The notes under the pieces were generated by a model, which had not been told where the DNA came from, did no database searches, and worked only from the letters and a program-made list of their open reading frames with translations. The translations under genes and the position numbers were made by a program. Positions 1 to 6,116 of a DNA stretch of 32,592 nucleotides are shown piece after piece. Source of the stretch: Candidatus Peregrinibacteria bacterium (lineage in GTDB: Bacteria > Patescibacteriota > Gracilibacteria > UM-FILTER-43-11); the NCBI GenBank assembly GCA_016932495.1, contig JAFGCR010000019.1:1-32592 (forward strand), given 5' to 3'. Every line of letters begins with the position of its first letter. Position 1 is the first letter of the stretch.

Positions 1-1
1 A

Positions 2-1516
2 ATAAAACCGAAAAAGAAATTGGCAGAAAAAGATCCATATCAACTTGATTTAAAAACCCTTGAACAAGTTCGTGCGGAAGTGGCTGCAGAAAAAGTGGCT
101 GATCACATTGATTTACCTACCCTTGAAGATGTTAGAAGCGGTAAAGTGAAACCTGTAGATGCTCTGAAAGGGCGTGATCCTAATCATCTTTATTTCAATA
201 CACTGGAAGCGATTAGGCGTGGTGACGTGAAGCCGTCAGAGGCTGTTGAAGGTGAAGGCTCAGGTCAGTTAAAACTTAAAACGCTTACAGAAATCAGGGC
301 GGAACGTGAAAGTGCCAGAAAGAAAGAGGGCATAAACATTGCAAGGACGCACTTAGTTGATGGGATTAGGTATTTTAAGGGTGAGTATAATAAAAAAGGT
401 GTTGAGGTTTATTTTGATTTTAAGGGAGGTGAAAAAGGTGGATATGAAATCTTTATGCCGAATGCGTCGCATCGTATATGTCAGACTATTCGATTTGATG
501 CATACAATTATCGGGTAGCTGAATCGATATATAGCCGCATTGTCGAACTGGCGAAACAGGGAAAAGATTCCGATCTGATCGGCTTTGAGGTGCATAAAAT
601 GCTGAAGGAAATCGGACCAAAAGGATCGAAAAGTGCTAAAGAGTTTGAAAATAAACTGAGAAATGAAGAAGTCGCCAAGGTAATTGAGGCCGAGAGAGAA
701 TCCGCCCGTGAACACAGAGAAGAAGTCCGCAAAGAAAAGGAAACAGTCCAGAAAAAAACGGCTGAAATCGATTTAAAAAAACTGGATAATGATATCGAAA
801 CCAATCTTCGGCGTGAAATTGAAAGACAGAAATTGGAAATGGAGCCGGAAGAGGTAATAGAAGTGATCGAGGCGGAAAAGAAATTTGTCCGTGATGTGAT
901 TGAAAAATATGAGCAATGGGCGACGGAAAAAGACGCCACGGTTTTATGGGATATTGATGATACGATGGGACTTGGTTTTGTGCGTGAGGGGCAGGCTAAA
1001 TTTTTATTCCGCCCCGGCATTTTGCCTTTGCTGGCTCAATTAAAAGCCCGCTTTCCACAAATTAAAAATGGTCTTATAACCGATCGCCCGCGGGAACAGG
1101 TGCTTAAAGAGCTTGGTGATGCGGAAGATTTGGGGCCCTTGGCTGATTTTATTGATTCCGGTCTTGTGTTTTCTTCCGGTAAGATCAGTCGTGTTTTGCA
1201 GAATGATGCTCGTTATCGCCAAAAGGGCAAAGAGATAGGTTTTGGATATACCAGCGGCGCAGCCGAAAAAGCAGAAATGCTGGATCTGATCAAAGGCAAA
1301 GAAGATGCGCTTGCGCGACAAAAAAGTCAGGAGCATCCAGATTTTAAAGAGCAGCTTGAACCCTATCTCTCTCAGGTTACCGAACCGATTCCAAATGCCA
1401 AGATCATCGATGATTTTGCGGCGGTTAAAAACCCTGAACACGATGGTTTGTGGGTTAATCCACGGGAATATAATGCATATGCGAGCAGTGAGTTTGGTGC
1501 GGTGCAGTGGCAGTAA
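2..1516 (+). CDS. HAD-superfamily phosphatase-like protein with N-terminal TLExxR repeats (5' partial)
   Basis: The C-terminal third looks like a HAD-type hydrolase. Motif I is DIDDT (about residues 311-315 counted from the TTG at 20), which carries the family's Asp nucleophile and acid/base Asp. Motif II is LITDRP, and a motif-IV-like IIDDF lies near the end. The N-terminus holds about four degenerate units of 22-27 residues with the core TLExVR/TLExIR (for example LDLKTLEQVR, IDLPTLEDVR, YFNTLEAIR, LKLKTLTEIR). A Lys/Glu-rich segment, probably coiled coil, links them to the HAD domain. The frame is open to the window edge, so the TTG at 20 may be internal and more repeats may lie upstream. 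HAD enzymes hydrolyse phosphate esters; the substrate cannot be told here. I do not recognise the full-length protein. The HAD call is fairly firm; the role of the repeats is unknown. Confidence 0.75.
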   Translation: MKPKKKLAEKDPYQLDLKTLEQVRAEVAAEKVADHIDLPTLEDVRSGKVKPVDALKGRDPNHLYFNTLEAIRRGDVKPSEAVEGEGSGQLKLKTLTEIRAERESARKKEGINIARTHLVDGIRYFKGEYNKKGVEVYFDFKGGEKGGYEIFMPNASHRICQTIRFDAYNYRVAESIYSRIVELAKQGKDSDLIGFEVHKMLKEIGPKGSKSAKEFENKLRNEEVAKVIEAERESAREHREEVRKEKETVQKKTAEIDLKKLDNDIETNLRREIERQKLEMEPEEVIEVIEAEKKFVRDVIEKYEQWATEKDATVLWDIDDTMGLGFVREGQAKFLFRPGILPLLAQLKARFPQIKNGLITDRPREQVLKELGDAEDLGPLADFIDSGLVFSSGKISRVLQNDARYRQKGKEIGFGYTSGAAEKAEMLDLIKGKEDALARQKSQEHPDFKEQLEPYLSQVTEPIPNAKIIDDFAAVKNPEHDGLWVNPREYNAYASSEFGAVQWQ

Positions 1517-1527
1517 ATAATTAGCTC

Positions 1528-1556
1528 TTAATCTTTCCTTCTTTTTCCTTTAGAAT
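1528..1556 (+). promoter_or_regulatory. Candidate sigma70-type promoter for pheS
   Basis: TTAATC (1528-1533), a 17-bp spacer, then TAGAAT (1551-1556). The -10 is good and the -35 is weak (3 of 6). It would start transcription about 20 nt before the pheS ATG. Confidence 0.4.
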
Positions 1557-1582
1557 GGTGTCTGAATTCTAAAGTTGTTTTT

Positions 1583-2629
1583 ATGCAGGAAAAAATCCAG
1601 AAACTCAAAATCGGCATGCTGGCCGACCTGAAGGCGGCTAATTCTGAAGTCGCTATCAAAGAAGTCGAAGTAAAATACCTAGGTCGCCAGGGTTTGTTTA
1701 ACAATATTATGAAAAGCCTCAAGGATTTATCCGATGACAATAAGCGTACGGTCGGTAAACTGGCGAATGAAACCAAAAAAGAATTGGAATCCGCTTCTGA
1801 AAAACGTTATCTGGAACTGGAAGGGGAAAAGCTCGGCACTATTGCCGATGAGGAATGGATCGATGTGACCGTTCCCGGCAAAAGGCCGGTGGTGGGGCAT
1901 CGTCACCTTATTTCTAAATTCATAGATGATTTGGAAACGATTTTCGCGAAAATGGGATTCTCTGTCGCCGATGGGCCGGATGTAGAGTTGGAACATTACA
2001 ATTTCAATCAGCTCAATATCCCCGATGACCACCCTGCCCGCGATATGCAGGACACGTTCTGGCTGAAAGATCTAAAAAAACACGTGCTCCGCACACAGAC
2101 TTCCCCGGTGCAGATCCGCCATATGGAAAAACACAAACCACCCATCCGCATCATTGCCATGGGCAAGACGTTCCGGAAAGACAGCGATGCCACTCATTCG
2201 CCTATGTTCCACCAGATCGAAGGCCTGATGGTCGATGAGAATATTTCTATGGCCAACCTGAAAGCCGTCATGACCCAGATGCTTCAGCAGATTTTTGAAG
2301 ACCCGAGCATCAAGACCCGTTTTCGTGTGAGCTATTTTCCCTTTGTGGAACCGGGAATGGAAGTGGATTGCACCTGCCCCATCTGCCACGGGAACGGAAA
2401 ACTCCCGGATGGCGTCCCGTGCCGGCTGTGTAAGCAGTGCGGGTGGCTTGAAATCGCGGGGGCGGGCATGGTGCATCCTCAGGTGCTGGAAAACGTTGGC
2501 TATGACTCCAAAAAATACACAGGGTTTGCCTTTGGCATCGGCATCGACCGCATGGTGATGATTAAATACCGCATCAATCATTTACGTTTGTTTTTTGAGA
2601 ATGATTTACGGTTTATTCAACAATTTTGA
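1583..2629 (+). CDS. pheS: Phenylalanine--tRNA ligase alpha subunit
   Basis: Cytoplasmic class II aminoacyl-tRNA synthetase subunit that activates Phe and charges tRNA-Phe, normally as an alpha2-beta2 tetramer with PheT. The 348-aa length fits bacterial PheS. An N-terminal coiled-coil region (about 1-85) precedes the catalytic core. The core has the motif-1 region around GHRHLI, the conserved stretch DDHPARDMQDTFWL, motif 2 (GKTFRKDSDATHSPMFHQIE) and motif 3 (FGIGIDRMVMIKY) near the C-terminus. A Cys-rich segment (DCTCPICHGNG then CRLCKQCGWLEI) matches the known Cys-containing loop of many bacterial PheS proteins and may bind zinc. The start is ATG with no Shine-Dalgarno. pheT does not follow; the next gene is rpiB. 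Stop is TGA. Confidence 0.97.
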   Translation: MQEKIQKLKIGMLADLKAANSEVAIKEVEVKYLGRQGLFNNIMKSLKDLSDDNKRTVGKLANETKKELESASEKRYLELEGEKLGTIADEEWIDVTVPGKRPVVGHRHLISKFIDDLETIFAKMGFSVADGPDVELEHYNFNQLNIPDDHPARDMQDTFWLKDLKKHVLRTQTSPVQIRHMEKHKPPIRIIAMGKTFRKDSDATHSPMFHQIEGLMVDENISMANLKAVMTQMLQQIFEDPSIKTRFRVSYFPFVEPGMEVDCTCPICHGNGKLPDGVPCRLCKQCGWLEIAGAGMVHPQVLENVGYDSKKYTGFAFGIGIDRMVMIKYRINHLRLFFENDLRFIQQF

Positions 2630-2654
2630 CCATGATTTATAAGATTAATAAAAT
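2626..2654 (+). promoter_or_regulatory. Candidate promoter for rpiB-rpe overlapping the pheS stop
   Basis: TTGACC (2626-2631), a 17-bp spacer and TAAAAT (2649-2654) give near-consensus boxes at ideal spacing. The -35 contains the pheS TGA stop. Predicted start is about 2661, leaving a leader of about 44 nt. The 10-bp word TGACCATGAT occurs twice here (2627-2636 and 2654-2663). Confidence 0.55.
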
Positions 2655-2704
2655 GACCATGATCCTATTCTATTAATCAGATGTGTCGCATTAACTAAAA
2701 TATT

Positions 2705-3151
2705 ATGAAAAAGGTAGTTATTGGCTCTGATCACGCGGGGTATCAGGTTAAAGAACGGATTAAAAAAGAACTGGGTGACCAGTATGAATTTGTTGACTTG
2801 GGAGCCGACAGCGAAGAGGCGGCGGATTATCCGGTTTATGCTGAAAAAGTGGCGAAACAAGTGGTGGTTACGCCAGGCGCTCAGGGTGTGCTGGTGTGTG
2901 GGTCAGGCATTGGTGTTTCCATTGTCGCCAATAAGGTCAATGGTGTTCGGGCCGCACTGAGTTATAGTAAAGAAGCCGCTAAATCTGCTCGCGAACACAA
3001 TGACGCTAATATCGTGGCGACTGCCGGCCGTTCACAGACCATGGATGATCCCGTTGAAATCGTCAAAACGTTTCTGGAAACCGATTTCTCCGGTGATGAA
3101 CGCCATAAACGCCGGGTTAAGGAGATGATGGAAGTGGAGAAACACAATTAA
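2705..3151 (+). CDS. rpiB: Ribose-5-phosphate isomerase B
   Basis: Cytosolic enzyme interconverting ribose-5-phosphate and ribulose-5-phosphate in the non-oxidative pentose phosphate pathway. The 148-aa protein fits the RpiB/LacAB family. It shows GSDHAGY at 7-13 (D9, H10), the DYPVYAEKVA segment, the active-site Cys65 in VCGSGIG, and AREHNDANIV with H99. The usual LGGR ending of that motif reads TAGR here. The next gene, rpe, uses ribulose-5-phosphate, so the two form a logical pair separated by 23 bp. The start is ATG without a Shine-Dalgarno. Confidence 0.96.
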   Translation: MKKVVIGSDHAGYQVKERIKKELGDQYEFVDLGADSEEAADYPVYAEKVAKQVVVTPGAQGVLVCGSGIGVSIVANKVNGVRAALSYSKEAAKSAREHNDANIVATAGRSQTMDDPVEIVKTFLETDFSGDERHKRRVKEMMEVEKHN

Positions 3152-3174
3152 ATTTTTCATTTTACATTTTTCAT

Positions 3175-3846
3175 TTGGTAACAAAATCTCTTTCATTTCG
3201 CGCTGTTAAACTAAAAACCAAGATCGCCCCGTCGATTCTGGGGGCCGATTATGGTGACCTAAACCATTATCTCCAGAAACTGGAGCCGTTTTCGGATTTG
3301 TTCCATGTGGATGTGATGGATGGCAACTTTGTCCCCAATCTCACCATCGGGGCAGTGGTGGTGAATGCTATTAAAACCACTATTCCGCTCGACTGCCATC
3401 TGATGATCAATCACCCTGAAGAATATATTGAAGATTTTGCCAAAGCAGGCGCTCATATCATCACGGTCCACGCGGAAGCGACGCGGGATCTGAAGAAGAC
3501 GATTGAAAAAATTCATGATCTGGGCTGTCTGGCCGGGGTTTCCATTGACCCCAAAACACCTGTCAGCAAAATTCAAAAAGTCCTGCCACTGGTCGACCTA
3601 GTTCTTATCATGTCTGTGGAGCCGGGTTTCGGCGGCCAGGCGTTCATGCCGGAGGTGCTCCCGAAAATCGTGCAAATCCGAAAAGCTTACCCTGAGCTGG
3701 ACATCGAGGTCGATGGAGGGATCACCCATGAAACCGCCCCTCTTTGCAAGTCCGCGGGCGCCAATATTTTTGTGGCAGGTTCTTACATCCTAAAAGCCGA
3801 CGACCCCAAAGCAGCGGCGGAGAAACTAAGAAAGGCCGTTTCTTAA
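3175..3846 (+). CDS. rpe: Ribulose-phosphate 3-epimerase
   Basis: TIM-barrel enzyme interconverting ribulose-5-phosphate and xylulose-5-phosphate. It shows the expected KIAPSILGADY start of strand 1, HVDVMDGNFVPN (metal and catalytic His/Asp), DCHLMI, SVEPGFGGQAF and EVDGGIT. Length is 223 aa, normal for Rpe. Start choice: no ATG precedes the conserved KIAPSIL; the TTG at 3175 is the best candidate and gives about 15 extra residues. The frame is open back through the spacer, so the start is uncertain. The stop (TAA, 3844-3846) overlaps by 4 bp the stop of the converging 72-aa gene. Confidence 0.95.
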   Translation: MVTKSLSFRAVKLKTKIAPSILGADYGDLNHYLQKLEPFSDLFHVDVMDGNFVPNLTIGAVVVNAIKTTIPLDCHLMINHPEEYIEDFAKAGAHIITVHAEATRDLKKTIEKIHDLGCLAGVSIDPKTPVSKIQKVLPLVDLVLIMSVEPGFGGQAFMPEVLPKIVQIRKAYPELDIEVDGGITHETAPLCKSAGANIFVAGSYILKADDPKAAAEKLRKAVS

Positions 3847-4061
3847 AATTCGGGCGGTTCAATATCCCCTCTTAAAATACGCCGTGCCGGATTGCGGAAT
3901 TCATCCATTCCCCACTGAAAGCTTTTAGCAATGTTCTGTACTTCCTCTGGATTCATTCCGGTTAAGTCAAAACCGGCATCGAGAAGAAGTTGCTGCAGAT
4001 ATTCAGTGACACCTGTCTCTTCAAAATGTGGATTAGTGATGTCTGCTTCGAGGGCGCTCAT
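3843..4061 (-). CDS. Hypothetical 72-aa protein, paralogue of its upstream neighbour
   Basis: Small soluble acidic protein of unknown function. It begins MSALEA, as does the 72-aa protein encoded at 4120-4338, and both share a helical pattern with DL..M.PEE/Q, then A..F, then F. The pair therefore looks like an old tandem duplication; the codons for the shared MSALEA differ. There is no signal peptide, membrane segment or catalytic motif. It is the last gene of a possible minus-strand operon, though the 58-bp gap upstream contains an AT-rich TATATT-like sequence that could be its own promoter. It overlaps the rpe stop by 4 bp. Confidence 0.7.
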   Translation of the reverse strand: MSALEADITNPHFEETGVTEYLQQLLLDAGFDLTGMNPEEVQNIAKSFQWGMDEFRNPARRILRGDIEPPEF

Positions 4062-4119
4062 AAAAATATTTTTATTTTATGGGGATAATATAAGATATTT
4101 TTAACTATTAAGCCAATTT

Positions 4120-4338
4120 TTATTCACCTCCAGCTTCTGGTCTATCGGCGAAAACGGAGCCAATAAGTCTATGAAATTTTACCAGATCTGCTCCGAATTC
4201 CTGCGCCAATTTTTTTGCCTGTTCCGGGCTCATCCTGCTTAAGTCGATTTCCAGATTTCTTAGCAGAAATTGTTTTAAGCTATCGGGTAGCTCAGATTGT
4301 TTGATCCGTTCGATGGTTTTGGCCTCAAGCGCAGACAT
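4120..4338 (-). CDS. Hypothetical 72-aa protein, paralogue of its downstream neighbour
   Basis: Unknown small soluble protein starting MSALEA, identical in length to the product of 3843-4061 and sharing the central DLSRMSPEQ / DLTGMNPEE signature and an amphipathic helix pattern. Its ATG lies 17 bp downstream of the stop of the SLOG-family gene, so it is probably cotranscribed with it. No known domain is visible. The shared residues in two adjacent genes support both being real proteins. Confidence 0.7.
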   Translation of the reverse strand: MSALEAKTIERIKQSELPDSLKQFLLRNLEIDLSRMSPEQAKKLAQEFGADLVKFHRLIGSVFADRPEAGGE

Positions 4339-4355
4339 GATAATCAGAGTTAGTT

Positions 4356-4847
4356 TTAAAGCAAATCTTTGATTTTTTCAATCACCTCCTGCCGGGTGCG
4401 GGCGATGTGTATTTTCTGTTCATCCAGTTTTCTAAAAAACGCCTTACTTTCCTCGTTATCGGAAAACAGGATAACGTTTTTCTCTGCCTTGAGCGCCAAG
4501 GCGATTTCCGAGGCGGTCCCCGAACCTATTCCGCAGGCGATCACCACATCACTTGTCAGTACATTAATGCTGTTCCGGGCACTTCCCATATTGGTGATGA
4601 TAGCAATATCCACATAATCCGAGGTCTCACTGGTATCCGGTCCGGGCATCACGCCGATCACCAGGCCCCCCGCCTCCTGCGCACCCCGGCTGGCCGCGTC
4701 CATTACCCCCACATTCCGGCCGCCTGTTAAAAGGACCCATTTATTCTCTGCAATCATTCGCCCTAATTCATGTGCATTTTCCACATCCTTTTCTTTGGCA
4801 TGGTCTCCTGGCCCCATAATTCCGATGATGGTCTTACGTTTGATCAT
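4356..4847 (-). CDS. SLOG/LOG-like nucleotide-binding protein (TIGR00725-like)
   Basis: A 163-aa Rossmann-like protein. It has the glycine-rich pattern LLTGGRNVGVMDAASRGA (39-56) and GSGTASEIALAL (about 107-118), typical of the SLOG superfamily that includes lysine-decarboxylase-like LOG phosphoribohydrolases, TIGR00725 proteins and the DprA core. It lacks the PGGxGTxxE form of true LOG enzymes; GSGTASE is closer to TIGR00725. Family members bind or cleave nucleotide-like ligands; the ligand here is unknown. The ATG starts directly after the stop of the hydrolase gene (0 bp gap), so the two are almost certainly cotranscribed and perhaps translationally coupled. Confidence 0.85.
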   Translation of the reverse strand: MIKRKTIIGIMGPGDHAKEKDVENAHELGRMIAENKWVLLTGGRNVGVMDAASRGAQEAGGLVIGVMPGPDTSETSDYVDIAIITNMGSARNSINVLTSDVVIACGIGSGTASEIALALKAEKNVILFSDNEESKAFFRKLDEQKIHIARTRQEVIEKIKDLL

Positions 4848-5591
4848 TTAGATGGGTTTTAGATAGATGATCAGATGCTTAGCGATTTCTTTGATCCTTG
4901 CTTTACTTAAAAATAAAAAGTGATCCAGTTCCGCTAATTCTTTATAAATAATATTGGGTTGTTTTAAATGGGGATCTTGGTCATTAAAATAAATGTCTGA
5001 TTTTTGGCCATTTACAATAATGATTTTGCATTTGCGCGTAAAGACCATTTTCCTGCAAACATCTTTAAGCAGTTTAAAATTAAATAAACGAAACAAGCGG
5101 TGAAGCGGCCAGTTTTTTTCCATGCGCAGATATTCCCTCCATTTTTTGAAAAAATTTCTGCCCAGACTGCTGATCAGGCTTTTGATTAATTCTTTTCTTC
5201 CGATTTCTTTAAAGGTGCGGTTGATGGGCGCCAGCATGATCACCTTATCCACTATTTCGCTGTATTTTTCTGCGAAAGCATTCGCGATGGAACATCCCAT
5301 AGAATAACCGACCAGGATCACTTGCTTTTTTATTTCTTCATTTTCCAAAATCAGCCTGATGTCCTCTACGTAACTTTTCAGGAAAGGTTTTTCGCATTTT
5401 GAATAAACCACCCCTCTCAATTCGACCAAAATCACATTATAATGGATGAATTTTAAAAAATATTTAAAAATAGAACTGCTGGAAAAAAGGCCATGTAAAA
5501 AAACCACGGTCGTGTCGGAATGATTGTCTATAAACTGGTAATAAACCGGCTGATCTTTATTTTGGACCTGTTTGAAGTTTGGTTTTTTCAT
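4848..5591 (-). CDS. Alpha/beta hydrolase
   Basis: A 247-aa alpha/beta-hydrolase-fold protein. VVFLHGLFSSSSIF carries the oxyanion-hole HG, GYSMGC is the nucleophile elbow (Ser97), an Asp lies in the NGQKSDIYFNDQD region, and the catalytic His is in ELDHFLF near the C-terminus. No signal peptide, so probably cytoplasmic. The substrate cannot be predicted. The protein is rich in Lys, Ile and Phe and its gene is more AT-rich than its neighbours. It is the first gene of a minus-strand operon, with a clear promoter just upstream. Confidence 0.88.
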   Translation of the reverse strand: MKKPNFKQVQNKDQPVYYQFIDNHSDTTVVFLHGLFSSSSIFKYFLKFIHYNVILVELRGVVYSKCEKPFLKSYVEDIRLILENEEIKKQVILVGYSMGCSIANAFAEKYSEIVDKVIMLAPINRTFKEIGRKELIKSLISSLGRNFFKKWREYLRMEKNWPLHRLFRLFNFKLLKDVCRKMVFTRKCKIIIVNGQKSDIYFNDQDPHLKQPNIIYKELAELDHFLFLSKARIKEIAKHLIIYLKPI

Positions 5592-5611
5592 TTTTCGTAA
5601 AAGACGCGCCT

Positions 5612-5640
5612 ATTATACCTGTAATCGCTATAGGTGGGAA
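5612..5640 (-). promoter_or_regulatory. Promoter of the hydrolase operon
   Basis: Reading the minus strand: TTCCCA (5640-5635), a 17-bp spacer and a perfect TATAAT (5617-5612). Predicted start is near 5605, giving a leader of about 14 nt. Confidence 0.6.
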
Positions 5641-5644
5641 TGAT

Positions 5645-6019
5645 TTAAAGTTTCAATTCTAAATCTGACAATTCTGCCTCTAGCGCCCTTTGTTTTAAGA
5701 ACTCCCTTAGCGCCATGATGATCGTAAAGCGCTTAAAAGATGTTTCCACTTCAGCTTCCCGGCTTGCTATTTCATCATATGGCAGGGCGCCCATTAAGTT
5801 CTGTCTGATTCGTTCGCGTGGTACTTGCCTGCTAGCCAGCCTTTCTTTAATGTCACTTTTTTTTGTGAAATCAAAAATATCCCGCGGATCCATGCTCATC
5901 CCCAGCCCAATATCGTAAATCGTGTTTAAATCTTCTGTCGGGATGTTTACATGGCTCATTTGGTGAACAAATTCTTCGCGGTTAAGAGGTTTTTTAGGGT
6001 CTTCGGGTACCGTTTCCAT
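5645..6019 (-). CDS. Hypothetical 124-aa protein, divergent from the TPR-RelA/SpoT-like gene
   Basis: Soluble, charged, mainly helical protein with no recognisable domain, signal peptide or membrane segment. The C-terminal 40 residues (FKRFTIIMALREFLKQ, then a Leu/Glu-rich end) look like an amphipathic helix. It is transcribed away from the gene at 6117 from a promoter whose -35 overlaps that gene's -35, which suggests linked expression. I do not recognise it. A partner or antitoxin-like role for the RelA/SpoT-like protein is possible only by position and is speculative. Confidence 0.75.
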   Translation of the reverse strand: METVPEDPKKPLNREEFVHQMSHVNIPTEDLNTIYDIGLGMSMDPRDIFDFTKKSDIKERLASRQVPRERIRQNLMGALPYDEIASREAEVETSFKRFTIIMALREFLKQRALEAELSDLELKL

Positions 6020-6043
6020 GAGATTATTGTGTTAGAGTAATGT

Positions 6044-6072
6044 ATTGTAAAACATAAATTATCTTTTGACAA
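6044..6072 (-). promoter_or_regulatory. Promoter of the 124-aa gene (shares -35 DNA with the divergent promoter)
   Basis: Minus strand: TTGTCA (6072-6067), a 17-bp spacer, TACAAT (6049-6044). Predicted start is near 6037, a leader of about 18 nt. The -35 lies on the same bases as the plus-strand TTGACA at 6066-6071. Confidence 0.6.
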
Positions 6073-6094
6073 ATTATTTTATTTTTTGTTTAAT
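6066..6094 (+). promoter_or_regulatory. Promoter of the TPR-RelA/SpoT-like gene
   Basis: Perfect TTGACA (6066-6071), a 17-bp spacer and TTTAAT (6089-6094, 5 of 6). Predicted start is near 6101, about 16 nt before the ATG at 6117. This placement decides the gene start: a TTG start at 6066 would lie on the -35 box. Confidence 0.7.
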
Positions 6095-6116
6095 AATAGC
6101 CTTAATTCATATCTAT

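Noticed and set aside
6066-6116. N-terminal extension of the TPR-RelA/SpoT-like protein from a TTG at 6066
   Set aside because: The TTG is the first half of a perfect -35 box with a matched -10 downstream, so translation must start later; the ATG at 6117 fits.
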